Shown here one piece after another: positions 11,240-22,167 of a stretch of 27,950 bases of DNA. Position 1 is the stretch's first letter. Each line of letters begins with the position of its first letter. The notes beneath the pieces are model-generated. The model had not been told where the DNA came from. It was given only the letters and a program-made list of their open reading frames with translations, and ran no database searches. A program made the position numbers and the translations under genes. The stretch comes from Perkinsus chesapeaki (taxonomy: Eukaryota > Perkinsozoa > Perkinsida > Perkinsidae): NCBI GenBank assembly GCA_013115145.1, contig JAAPAO010000484.1:1-27950 (forward strand), written 5' to 3'.

Positions 11240-11425
11240 TACAGTCGACGTGTACGGTCCGTGCAGCACGGAACGTCCAAACTCAGGATGAACATCCCAC
11301 CTTCATCTTAGAACCTACACCAATTACAACTTGCTTGACTTCTTTCCTAATGACCGAGGCTCGATTCCTGTTGCGAATGCTGGAGTAACAGCCGCTACGC
11401 TGAATAGGACCGTCCAGACTTTCAT
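11240..11425 (-). pseudogene. secreted eight-cysteine peptide, copy B (broken)
   Basis: The ATG at 11425 opens a signal peptide (MKVWTVLFSVAAVTPAFA) followed by GIEPRSL, matching GVEPRSL of copy C at the same place. The frame then stops after 33 residues. In another frame the Cys core resumes as CNWCRF, then a stop codon stands where copies A and C have the third Cys; the double Gly and the next Cys keep their spacing before similarity fades. So there is one frame change and one in-frame stop relative to A and C. A short intron could in principle explain the frame change but not the stop. Most likely a decayed copy. The left end is approximate. Confidence 0.65.
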
Positions 11426-11475
11426 TTCAAATGAATCGTTCAGCAGCTAAACAGTGCGCAGTACCCACTATGACA

Positions 11476-11506
11476 CTAGGCTGTCACCGAAATTCCCGGT
11501 GACAAG
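11476..11506. promoter_or_regulatory. conserved upstream element of copies B and C
   Basis: ggctgtcacc occurs at 11479-11488, 54-63 nt upstream of the copy B start, and again at 13590-13599, 31-40 nt upstream of the copy C start, with neighbouring sequence also related. At copy B it forms a hairpin (TGTCACCG, six-base loop, CCGGTGACA). It could be a promoter element or just preserved duplicate flank. Confidence 0.35.
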
Positions 11507-12023
11507 CACAAGGTGAATCGTGCTGTGCAACATGCGGCTGGGATTTTGCTCGCATTGTAGTTATCATCCAGCTTTCTTCAGAAATGGTTACATTGCCATT
11601 TTTCCAGGATAGAATTACTCTTACATTATTACAAGAGAATAACGAAAGGTCAGTCGATTATTCACGAACATAGGCGATGGAATGATATTGCATAATGATG
11701 CCATGATACCGAGCTCGGAAAAACTTCGTCAGCATTTGAAAGACGAAAACTGATTGAGCATGTAGGTTCATCAACACCATTCCGAGAGCCATTTAGCGAA
11801 TCAGTTGAGCTCAGGAGCCCGTATGAAGAACCTCCATTGAAGATTTCGCGACGTGAGTAAAAATGAGCTATGAGCCTTCCATATCCCTCAATAACGTTAA
11901 GTTAACAGTTAATGTTGTAATGGACCCGATCCTGTGATTCACAGGCTGTGAACTAAAGTGCGTCTTATACAGAAAATCTTGGAGCCGTCAAGGGGGCAAT
12001 GTGGCATGTCCTATGTCCATGCG

Positions 12024-12140
12024 GCATGGCCCATTCCCCATATTCGGATATGCGTGTCACCCTGCCTGTGAGGAACTGCAAGTTTCAGAAAAAAATATAA
12101 TGCGCATCCAGTTGAGGCTGCATCATTCCACCACTCCAGG
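12024..12140. repeat. duplicated block, copy 2
   Basis: Partner of 9584-9710. Here it lies about 600 bp upstream of the broken peptide copy B. On the + strand a 68-codon frame runs through it, but that frame is not kept in copy 1, so I do not call it a gene. Confidence 0.65.
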
Positions 12141-13340
12141 TAATGACGGCCTGGCGCTTTCATGGCAAAAGATGGTACTAGCTGTTGCAGAATCGAAAAA
12201 TAATTGAGTTCCTGGAGTGGTATATTCCCGTGTTTTTCGACCGTCCGAAGTCCAGCCGCTCGATACCTCTCAGATGTAAATTGATGGTAACTCGACGTTG
12301 ATAACCATCAATAGTGACACAATTTAAGCGTGTATTTCGCTAAGGGAAGTCGGTTCACAAACATGCCCACGAGGAATCGTCATCTGTTGATATCTTTCCC
12401 TAGTCATAGAACTGTTTAAGATCCATGGCTGGATCTAGATCGCATTACAAAGAGCATATTGACATGCCCATACAACGGCTTCTATCTCAGATAACAGCCC
12501 TTATAGCGGCAGTACCTAACTCCTGGTAGAACCCGATGGCAGGATGGAACTGGCCTAACCTATCCTGCAGACTCCAATAAGCATATTCGTTTAGGAAGCC
12601 GTCGGATATTTATATATAGTCTGGGTTACCAGTTGAGCACTCCGCGGGGAGGTATCGTTCGTGTCGGTGAGAAGTTGGAAAGTATATGCACCACATTGAG
12701 TTAAAAATTTTAGATTGCCTCTTAACTTCCTCCCACAACGCCGAAGATGTTGCATAAACGTATCATCTAGGCAGCAGGAACTCCGTGATGCATTGCAATG
12801 ATATTGCAGCTTTCTGAAAGTTCCATCAACTCTAACTTATAGCGGTGTGTATTCTCTTTTCCTCCTGTACGGCGATATAGCCATACCCGAATTCCAGGGT
12901 GTCTATAAATGTCACATACATGGACACTGTCGGGAAGTTATGAAGTTAGTTCAGTTAGTTTCATTATGAAACGCAAAGCTTGACAAACAAATTTCAATGA
13001 TAGTAGTATTTCGGTTAATCATCTGGATACAAGGAGCGCCATAAGCGGTCGCTGGATGAGTAAAGACTTTGTAAAGAAGACCGTACGAGTCGTCGCTCAC
13101 GTCATAGTGCCAGACGCACTCCTTCTTAATCGACACCAGACTGGGAAATAAGGACAGTCACCGTGGCCAAGAACATGACTATATTTGATGGCGTGCAATG
13201 CAGCCACACACCGAATTGCTCGAGGCTTTGGGAGCAATGACTGAAGCGGGGCTTCTGAACTGTTTATAACATATCCGCGTGCCAAAATGACCGTGAGTCA
13301 TAGGCCGTAGCTGAGCTCGTACAGAACGAGTACACATTCA
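12141..13340. other. intergenic, weak open frames only
   Basis: Contains a 34-codon ATG frame on + at about 12425 and a 61-codon frame on - ending at 12951 that starts in an unclear context. Neither has family similarity or splice support. Confidence 0.4.
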
Positions 13341-13559
13341 TCAATTTCCGCAGCAATTCTCGCATGTATCGGCGTGGGCACTGCATACCCCCACACTTGC
13401 TAGGCAGGGAATTATCAGACCCGGGATAAACTTACCTCCCAGACAGAACTTGCACCAAATGCAGCTGTCCGTATTCGCATTTAATGACCGAGGTTCGACT
13501 CCTGATCCGAATGCCGAAGCACAAGCCGCTGTGATGAGTGAGATCTTCCCGAAGTTCAT
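13341..13559 (-). CDS. secreted eight-cysteine peptide, copy C
   Basis: Single-exon frame of 72 codons from ATG at 13559. The signal peptide is about 18-20 residues (MNFGKISLITAACASAFGSG), followed by VEPRSL and a short spacer without dibasic sites. The mature core begins CIWCKFCLGG and keeps the same spacing as copy A: C-x2-C-x2-C-x12-C-x6-C-x6-C-x2-CC. Sequence identity outside the cysteines is modest, so the copies are old. It lies on the same strand as copies A and B, consistent with a dispersed tandem family. Function unknown. Confidence 0.72.
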   Translation of the reverse strand: MNFGKISLITAACASAFGSGVEPRSLNANTDSCIWCKFCLGGKFIPGLIIPCLASVGVCSAHADTCENCCGN

Positions 13560-14719
13560 TTGATAGCTTAACTGTTCACTTTAATAACTGGCTGTCACCC
13601 CTATAATTCGAGTCACGGGTCATGACATAGACCGTGTCACATAAGCCCCTCGCGGCTTTAAGTGGTTTTGTGTAAAACTTATTCACTATCCCTGTCTCTT
13701 CGTCGATTCTAGCCTTCACTTCTGTACTTCGGTCACCTCTTCATATCATTTGTGTTACACTATACCCTTCTCATTTTAAAAGAGTATACCTTGGTGTGCC
13801 TCTTGATTCGCTCCTACATTCCTTGCCCCTTGCCCCTCGAATTCAGAACCTCCGCAATTCGAGTCTCCGGCGGTTCTGTGCGCTTGTGCTACTGGACTCT
13901 TCTCACGTCTATTATCGCTCATATTCGCAGCCAGCCGCATTGGCCCGACATTCTCTAGTAAGCGCACTTACGTCACGGTCACGAGACATATAGGTAGGTT
14001 GGAAGGTATCGGGGGTAGCCGGAAGAGAAGTGTAAAAAGCCGTGAGAGGTGGTCCCCGAGGTCGAGGTGTCCAAATTGGCGTCTAACACAGTAAGTGAGG
14101 AACTCAGAGTCAGCTGGTGTCGGAGGGTTAATTGACCCACGGGCAATTGAAACAACGTGAGCTTCATTGTAGAACTCCAACCCCCCTACAGCTCCGGGCT
14201 AGATATGTCTCGGCAGGACTACTATCCGGGCATTCTGTAATCAGATTTTGTAATCTGTTGGGGGTAACTCACGATGACACTTTCTTTTCTTACAGGCATC
14301 TCTGGAACTTCTACAGAGGCTTGGGTTTCTGGTCAATCTTTCGGGTCTCTGATTTCAAGGAGGAGTAAAGCACTTGCTCGAATAGTCTACATAACAGCGA
14401 GAATGGCCGTTGCCTAATTTGCACTCCTGAAACTCTCAATCCTTTCAGCGGCAACCACGGAGTTGAGGGATAGAACACGCAAACTACTTCACGCTGTGAA
14501 GTGTCAATTATGGACCCGGCGAACCGCTAGGGGCCACTTGTTACGTTACATTACGGAAACTGATTGAACACAAGTACTTGTTTCTCATGTGAAACGCCTG
14601 AAAGACGGCATTATGTTTCCTCTACAAAGGACTCATTTGATAATCAAGTCTATGTTGATTATCAAAACTGGAAGCTATGTTATTGATCTACTGTATTTTC
14701 AAGACATGTCTCAAAGCCC
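13560..14719. other. intergenic, possible unassigned exon
   Basis: A minus-strand open stretch from about 14180 ends at a strong donor (gtaagt at 13971-13966) and could be an exon of an unknown gene, but no start, stop or family was found. A perfect 12-bp inverted repeat (14636-14647 with 14655-14666) and a shorter one with CACTTCAC arms near 14490 also lie here. Confidence 0.35.
14636..14666. repeat. perfect 12-bp hairpin
   Basis: TTTGATAATCAA at 14636-14647 and its exact complement at 14655-14666, with a seven-base loop, just downstream of the GH30 stop codon. It could mark the transcript end or be another small foldback. Confidence 0.75.
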
Positions 14720-17301
14720 TCAAAGCGATACCTCAACTGTGACTATACTCGAGCTGGGAATAACAACATGTAAAGATCCACTTCGCCCTGCCAAACTGAT
14801 GTCAACGTGTTTCTCTTCCGTTTGCTCTTCAATGTGGTAATTGGTAGCCTGGCCGACACGTGACAATAAGATGCGGAGCGACATTAACCCACCACAAGAA
14901 CAATCTTGGATTCGTCTGGGCTGAGGAATGCTGAGCAAGTCAAGTGTTCAGTGTTCCCATTCACACTAACATCGATTCTTTGATAGCCAGGAGTGACGAA
15001 TCGTGAGATGTGAGAGAAGGTGTAGAACGAGCGATACAACTAAGAACGGTCAGTAATGATCTCTGTACCTGTGACGACACTATTGAGAACTCACCGTAAG
15101 CTCGCTGCTGTTTGTGACGTGAATGTGGGTATAACACCAGTTCTTGAGCCTGGAATGATTCGGACCTCCGGCGCCCTACATGAGTAAACTAGTCCTCGAT
15201 CTACTTTGAAGAGTGGCTTACATTCTCCACAATATTCAGAAGTATAGACCAGTCCATCCAACCTACCACATTCGAGTTTAAATCGCCTAGTATGTCCTCA
15301 GCCTAAAAGCAGCCTTGCAGTAGAGAAGGAGGCAAATACTCTACTACTTACATATCTCATTGCCCTTTTCCACTCTGTATTGAACTGAACGTCTAATACA
15401 CCATCACAGTTACCTGAGGTGGCGCGGCTTTACAAATCGACCCGGATTAGGGAGAGTTTTGTTAGTGGCAGTGAGATTGCTCACATCCTTCGGTTGCCAA
15501 TTGATAATATTTGTCACCGTATTTTTCTTGAAAGGCTTTCACATTCTCAAAGTAAGGGCCGTCATACCAATGAAGAGCTATTCCTGAGACGTAACTGAAT
15601 ACACCAGAAAACTAGGGCCACTATGAGCAGCGAGCCGAATGAGTTCTACCTCGCAGCCTTCTCGTTCTGGAGGAACTCGTCGGCCCATAGCATCATTCCC
15701 ATTTTGTTGAAGTCGTAGAATAATAGGCTCACTTCATGGCCGTCCCTCTCCATAACCTTGCACCAACAATTTCCTTGAGAGCTTCGATGCAAGGGGGATA
15801 GGCAGTTCCATGATAACAATATAGAAGGCTTTCAGTCTGTTAGGCGTATAGTGGAAATGTCAATGTTCGGAGAATGGCCAAGGCCTCGTCGGAACGCAAA
15901 CAAGCGTGTTTGTGATGGGCGTGTAGGCCGTTTCATAGGGATCCTCCAGGCGATGAAATTAGACTTTTCCGCGTAAGTGTCCAAACAGTAAGTAATAAAT
16001 GATATGTAATATACATTAACCGATACATTTGGCTACCGATTACCACTGCCCAAACACTTACTGGACCGAGGTGGTTCGCAACGAAATCAGCCTCACCCTT
16101 TGCATCATAGAAGCATTGCTCCCACCAAATGTTGATGTAATTACTAAAACGGCAAACTGAATCAGTTTCTTACATGCTCTTACCCGGGCTCATTCTGAAC
16201 GGTGTGATAAGTGAAATTGATACCATGCTTCGCATACCCTTGAAACTGAGAAGTAGCGCTTCCACTAATCGTCATCATCAGATGCTGCCATTCCCTCACC
16301 CAAAGCGATCGGTATTCAGCCCAAGCTCGATGGTACCGTGTATCATTCTTCAGACAAGGCATTTCGCTCCCTATCATTTCGTGATTCCCATTCTTCATCC
16401 AGTACGGTGGGGACCACGGACTTGCTGAGAGCGCGAAGTATACGGGCTGACGCGTTCGGACTGACCTAGCAAACTCAAACCGCCGGTATCACGGGTATAG
16501 GATTGAGCGTCATGAATCATTGAGAACATGCCGTGCTCTTCGTCCTTTTTAAGATCGCTATCAAAATGCTCCAAGTTGAAGTCATCAGATACATTATCGA
16601 AGTTATACCTGGAGTTCAAGTGCTATCCCCCAACAGAAGACCTTCCCCGATCTAGCTGTACAGGAGCTTTGGCCCATCTAGGCAGAACTTCACACTCATT
16701 GGGATTGGTGCCCCGGAGTTCGACGAGTCGGGCGCACAATAGCTCAGCTGACCACTTACGTGTCAGGTGAGAAGTCACATGAATTGATGGGAACTCTGCC
16801 AAGATTGTAATGAAGGCCGTCTGGTCCAAAGACTCTAACTTAGACACTCTTCTCTGAAGAATCCGAAGCTTACAGTCTCATAAACTGCTCTTGCATTGAG
16901 CGATTGAGATTCTTATACAAGTAGGCTGCAGCCTGGGTGAAAGTGGCGCCGAAGCCCTGAATTTTTTGATGCTTGCTTCCTAAATGAGGACTTCCACGCA
17001 TTTCTAACTCCACGGAATCCGACCAGGATCCAATGCAACAGTAGTCGTGGCAGCATGCCCCTCAGCGTCGTTCCATCTAACCTCGGCCCGCTGCAGCGGT
17101 TCACCAGTTTCAGTGGTGGTGTAGCTGACAGGGAGATTACACTCACATGGAGCACTGTGAAACTTACGTCTGAGCAGCCCCTTGTGGTGGTGGCGGTGCT
17201 GCAGTAGTAGTGGAACCTCCGCTCGAGTTGCTACTGCATCCGTCGAAGAGGAAAGATATAAAACCCAACAGAAGAGTGAGGAGCTGTGTGGCGGAAGCCA
17301 T
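14720..17301 (-). CDS. GH30 glucosylceramidase-like hydrolase, 15 exons
   Basis: Glycoside hydrolase of the GBA type, expected to cleave beta-glucosides such as glucosylceramide in lysosomes or outside the cell. Exons: 17301-17168, 17124-17024, 16979-16874, 16834-16760, 16608-16466, 16424-16300, 16245-16184, 16143-16062, 15756-about 15650, 15594-15485, 15413-15352, 15302-15222, 15175-15095, 15039-14893, 14848-14720. They total 514 codons with phases matching throughout. A signal peptide (MASATQLLTLLLGFISF) is followed by a Ser/Thr/Pro-rich spacer. Landmarks: KIQGFGATFTQ, RVPINSCDFS, LLASPWSPPYWMK, VQNEP with acid/base Glu247, HLGP, FYDFNK, ALHWYDG, ATEGC with nucleophile Glu347, VVGWMDW, GAGGPN, FSHISRFVTPG and a C-terminal beta-strand domain. 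The two glutamates are 100 residues apart, close to human GBA. Intron 8 is about 305 nt; most others are 39-55 nt. The donor of exon 9 is uncertain by a base or so. Confidence 0.9.
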
Positions 17302-17391
17302 GAAGATAAGCGACTCGGACGGGTTCAAGATGGAATTGAGTACTCAATAGACTAATGGCAAATGAGGCTAATTAGAAATGCATGTAATATC
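17302..17391 (-). promoter_or_regulatory. 90-nt spacer between FOP-like stop and GH30 start
   Basis: The only room for the 3' end of the FOP-like transcript and the 5' end of the GH30 transcript. On the minus strand it holds a ...tttgccattag acceptor-like sequence about 50 nt before the GH30 ATG, which would suit a trans-splice site. No TATA-like box is evident. Confidence 0.35.
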
Positions 17392-19993
17392 TTATATCAC
17401 CACATCTTCAATGTATTCGCATAAAGCGTCGAGTTGACCAGAAGAATCCTGAGATTCTTCGCCCAATGAAGGCATCGACGATGAGTCGCTGAAAGTTGAG
17501 TTCAAGGCCACGCACTTTATGTGGAGGTTTACCGGGAGCTCGATTCGCCACCTCCTTCCGCAGATCGATAATTCCCATCTATAGCAGATCGATGACTGCT
17601 GTTACTGCCGCTGGCCTGAGGCGCGTGACTCTGCAAGTTTCAAAAATGGGAGTGTACACTGCTCTGGGCCCAGTCCTCCTCATAACGTGGGGAATCTTTC
17701 CCCGCCGAGTCCCCTTGAGATGGGCCACTGTCCAACGGGTGGTGGCTCTGGGAGACTGGTGAGGATATTGAGGCGGGCTTCCTCATCAAGGACTGTATCT
17801 CGTCAGTCAACCGAGCCAGACGCAAGACGTTCTCCTCCAGCGACTCTGAAGAAGACACAAGCATCCGGGTGCATCTTCGTCACACAACCAGTTGTCTCCC
17901 CGCGTGATCGCTGGCTCCAGTGAGGGTCGGGGTACGATTATCCTCCCACGTCAAACAAAGCTCTTACCGTCAACAGCTGAAGGTCCATCTATGTTCGACG
18001 AGTCTCTAGGATCTGGGCTTCTGGGCACTGAGTCTGCGATGCCACTCAGTTTTACCTAATGGCGTACTGAGCTCGGATCAGAGAGCTATTGGCAGAGAAC
18101 ATTAATAAGTGAACTCACAGGAGATCCGCGAGCACCGGGACGAGGTCTCAGCGGCGGTAGTTCGCCAAGCAGTCTGGTTCCGCTAGATCCAAGGCCTTCT
18201 GTGATGGAAGGACTACCGCCACTGCCGCCGCCGCTGCCTTCTGACGACATGCTGCGGTCCACACCGATATCCTCAGACCAATGGGGAGCGGACAGTCCTG
18301 GTGTGATGCCATGAAAGAAGGGCTTCGGGGTAGACTTACCACCTCTACTGGAGGTTCCGAGGCGACCGAGAGGGGACAACTGAAGATGGGCATTGATCGG
18401 CGACGAACGATATTGGCCAAGTCACCAAGGCGCTTGTAGAGCTGGTGACACTTATTTCTTCGCCATCAGTAGTTGAAGGTGGCGGGGCTCGTGGATGCCT
18501 GCTGCTCGGTCCATCAGTCGATAGGAGGGAATCGGCGTGTGCCGAGCCATCACCAAGCACATTAAATGATCCCTAAATACGAGGTACATGCACCCACGGT
18601 TGACTAAAACTACCAAGGCTTCTCTAGGATCACTAAGACCTTGAGTTTCCTGTAAGCTTGCTGGTAGCTCGCCTGACGATAGATGACGCCAGACTGGTGT
18701 CGTCCCCAGCAGGAGAGTGTTCACCTCCAATAGAGACTGGGTGATTCCGAGGGGCGTAATCGACTGAGAGATGTCCTCCCCGCGGAGTCGGTACCGCCGC
18801 TTCCGGCGATTTGCTCTGGATTGGCTGCCCCCGATCTGGCGAAACTGACGGTGACTTGGTGATCAAGGGTCGGTATGGAGGGGCCCCAGGAGACGGGACT
18901 TGCGACAGATTGACCTTTGCACCCGGAGATGAACGCTGTGGCGGGCTCTCCCCTATTGGACCTGGCAACTCACACCTTCAGTGAGCGGTGGCCATCTGCG
19001 TACTTCCACAGGAGGCGGGCGTATTCAATGCCACGGCAACCAAGTGCTGCAGTAGGCTCTGGGACGGGTCCGTTTGAACAGTGAGACCGCATTCTTGTTC
19101 AAGCTCACGGCGTGATAGGCGAAATCGTGGGAGGTTAAGCTCAGGGACGTAAATCCTGATAATCGCTAGTTCCAAAGTGCTCGCGGTAGACTGTGCTACT
19201 CCCTCGTGAGCGAGCGAGGTTGAACGAAGTTTTTGGCGGCACTTGATGGCAACTAATTCGCATTCGGAGTTAAAATCTTAAATTCCAGTCGAACATGCAA
19301 TGACCCACCTGAGAGAGTGGGACAAATGGTAGAACTCCAAGAACTCTGCCACAAGCTCCGCCACCAGTGCGCCGTTAGGGTTATCGCTGAGCAGCTTCGC
19401 ACCTGAAACCCTCGATGCCCTACTCGGATAGTGGAATAGTCTTGGAGAAGCGTTGATGAGCTCACTTAGGCTGTTAACATCAGTACATCGGTGTTTGGCA
19501 AAAGCTATATAAAACACAGCGATAGATTTCCAAGTCCCCACACGTCCAATTTTCGCGCAATTCATTGCCCACAGTCTACTCCCAGCCTACCTGGATTCTT
19601 TTCATTCATATAGTCATCTGATTCGATCGCTTTATACCTGCTCACACAACGTAGCCATAACGTAGGTCGATGCGAAGCACTGGATCACTTGGTATGTATG
19701 GCTGCCATACATACCGAGGGATACAGTCCTCCTCATCGTATCGCCTAAATTCCCTCTCAAGAGAACCCTGTAGTAAGTGTTGTTTTATATATCTCTGGGA
19801 GGAGTATGGAATAGGCAAGCGAGTAGGTATTTGCAGCATCATCCTCGACCTACACACATGACCGCAGTTGAGCTCGGAGATCTCCTAGTGCACCATTCTT
19901 CTCAAGTGTGGCGATTACTAGCTTTTTGAGCTCATCCAAATTACCAGAGGGCAGAGCGGTTGGTAGCTGAGGAGCGTTACTCGCAGTGGCCAT
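17392..19993 (-). CDS. FOP/FGFR1OP-like centrosomal protein, about 13 exons
   Basis: The N-terminal dimerisation/LisH region of the FOP/TON1 family is clear: LDELKKLVIATLEKNGALGD and LRAQLRSCV in exon 1, then GALVAELVAEFLEFYHLSHS in exon 4, then YVPELNLPRF and SRRELEQECGL in exon 5. Such proteins anchor microtubules at centrioles and basal bodies. Exons: 19993-19854, 19753-19715, 19637-19591, 19402-19309, 19155-19004, 18961 to about 18.65 kb, 18572-18426, 18379-18340, 18297-18119, 18055-17968, 17845 to about 17.66 kb, about 17.63 kb-17533, 17488-17392. Nearly all joins keep phase. The middle is Ser/Pro/Gly-rich and low in complexity; exon 11 has a short helical or coiled stretch (ESLEENVLRLARLTDEIQSL); the C terminus ends YIEDVVI. 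Ends of exons 6 and 11 are uncertain; the simplest choice for intron 11 is only 27 nt. Confidence 0.82.
19691..19715. repeat. hairpin covering a 5' splice site
   Basis: GGTATGTATGG (19691-19701) and its exact complement (19705-19715) enclose a three-base loop. On the minus strand this stem contains the last exon-2 base and the donor gtatgt of intron 2 of the FOP-like gene, so in RNA the splice site would be paired. Confidence 0.75.
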
Positions 19994-22167
19994 ATCAATA
20001 AATAGAAGGCTGCCACAGGACTGCAGCAGCACGGAGTTCTACGGTTCCCCCCTTCATTTCCAGTTGTGCACGCGTTCACTTTGCACGCATGCTCAACCGA
20101 TCTCCCTGTTGTAAGCAAGGGTAATTCTTCTGTAACTGGTAGAACGCAAGATTCTAATACAGCTGCTGACGAGAGGTGTATACAGAATAATAATGAGATC
20201 TAGATATTCTGCTATGTCAGCTATGGTCTAGTAAAGATTAGTGAGAAAGCAAGATATCAAGTCACTTAGCTAAAACCTTCAATACCTTCAACACCCCCTT
20301 GCCCCACGCCCGCACTGTGTACTACACATGGGTAAAGAAATAATAGAATGTGTGTATTGCACAAGTGTCAAACGCGATGTTGCAAACCTCTCTCACCTTC
20401 TAAACCCCGACTAGGGAGTTGATAGTGAGCCGGCCTTGCAAGTTCATGCTGGAAAGGCACTTGTCCATGTACAAATTTGCATCAGCAACTTTCATTGCCG
20501 AAACCTGCTTGAATAGAGCCGCTCACCGTGAGTGACCATTGGTCACTGACCAAGAGTCAGGCGACTACTGCTGTCGGCATCGATGCGTAAATCGCTATCT
20601 TTTCGGGAGAGTGGGTGTTGACCGACAGCCGGATGGCGGCATGTCTTGCTTGGTAAGACAGCCTCTGAAGTTTGGGATTATCTCTAGGCTGCCAGTGACA
20701 ACACCGGAGCCGAGCCCAGTTAGTGACCCGTGCTCACTACAATCTACGCAAAGGACCAAGTTTGCCCAGCCAACTATGAGTCACAAACCAGGCACCTCGC
20801 AGCCTCTTCTCACGACACCTAAGCAAGAAAACCCTGCCAGTAATCCTGTCATCCTTATAACTCATGACGTTCTTTCGTCATGAAGCGTTCCGTGACGGAA
20901 GTTTTGAAACAGTTTTGGAAGTCAGTTTTCCTCAGACTCTCTAAGCTGAGACGAGCCTCAGGGTGTAAACCCGTAGTAAACACCACAAACTCTTTAGTTA
21001 TTGCAAAGGCGCACCCTCACAACTTTCCATTGGGGAAGGATTCCCATCAGGAACCTCGCTCGCCCAGGGGCGCATTCGCGCAAAATACACAATGCACAAC
21101 TAAGCAGGCACAGACTCTCACTGCACTTCGCTTATTCACTCTACACACAACAAGTGGTGATGCGCACATTTGTATATGAATCGCAAACGCGCTTCTGCTG
21201 AGAGGAGTAGGATTTCTTGACATTCGTTACAATGTAACGGTTACATTCTTATTCGGGTGCACCATACAGTGAAAATAACGGTGTTAAACTCTCGCTCGGA
21301 AGCTGCATATAGGATGGATAATCTAACTAAGCCCTTTGGCGTTGGACTGCGAACTCACACACACAGCATCCTAAGCGCGACGATTGTTCTTCTTATAACC
21401 TCACGGCAGGGACTACTGCCAAATACAGTACAACGTAAACATTCCAGCGGTCATTGTTACTTATACTAGACTCACCTACCGGTCATTCCCATGAATGGTT
21501 ATCGTGAAACTAGCGCCGTTGTGACCGCTTGGCTGTCACCGTGTGTGTGCGTGCATCTTTGCAAAAAACAACCGAAGGAATCCGCCTTCTTGCATCCATC
21601 TACTTATGTTCTAGTGCTTAGCAGGAAAGCCTACTACGTTACTCCATTAGAGGTCTGTCCATACTACATGCTGTAGTGACTACAGTGTAATTACGTGACA
21701 CGGGACAATAGTAATGTTCATGGTTCACGGTCGCTTATGCCAATAGTAACCATGACCAGTACAGTATATTCGATCGAACGATGACAACCGGACATACACT
21801 CCGGGTAAGGGTTAACTTGACCCTCACGTATACTTCAGATAATTTAGTAGAGTAACTCTACGCACTCAAATGTAATACGGTGAGTATGGATGGCGGAAAG
21901 GGTATATTATCACTATTAGGAACTTCCTCTTATAGCAAGGTCTCATTTGAATGAATATATTTTGATTGACGATAACTGTCGTGAGGCGAAATAGACAGTT
22001 GAGAGCGTGACGCGCCCGACGCGTCCTCCGTAAGGTTTCTACCCGGGAGATTACTGATGAGGAATGTGACACACACATCGCTGTGACAACACTGGATGCC
22101 AGAGAGCTGAAGTAGCTGGTATTACTTGCTCAGTAAACGCAATACTTGCTTTCAGTTTGTTGATAAC
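19994..22167. other. intergenic, no supported gene
   Basis: Upstream of both the FOP-like gene (-) and the oxidase gene (+), so divergent promoters should lie here. Two adjoining + frames at about 20539-20883 and 20880-21179 are open but begin at a non-ATG codon or lack any family similarity; the first is Pro/Ser/Thr-rich. Several short palindromes occur (for example agtgaccattggtcact near 20531). Confidence 0.45.
22144..22155 (+). promoter_or_regulatory. possible splice acceptor before oxidase ATG
   Basis: acttgctttcag ends 13 nt before the ATG at 22168, and a related acttgctcag ends at 22133. Both look like 3' splice sites. As no upstream exon is evident, they could accept a trans-spliced leader, which is known in perkinsids and dinoflagellates. 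No leader sequence itself was found. Confidence 0.3.

Noticed and set aside
13485-13510. ggttcgactcc resembling a tRNA T-loop
   Set aside because: Lies within coding sequence of peptide copy C (VEPRS region) with no surrounding cloverleaf.
15757-16061. Protein-like frames inside GH30 intron 8 (including one with CYHGTAYPP)
   Set aside because: Joining exon 8 directly to 15756 gives the expected GH30 order and phase; the intron frames would break it.
20539-21179. Two adjoining plus-strand frames, the first Pro/Ser/Thr-rich
   Set aside because: First has a non-ATG start, neither has a family match or splice support; kept only as a remark on the intergenic region.
22126-22167. 5' extension of the oxidase to a TTG codon
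   Set aside because: Non-ATG start, and it would bury the signal peptide that begins at ATG 22168.
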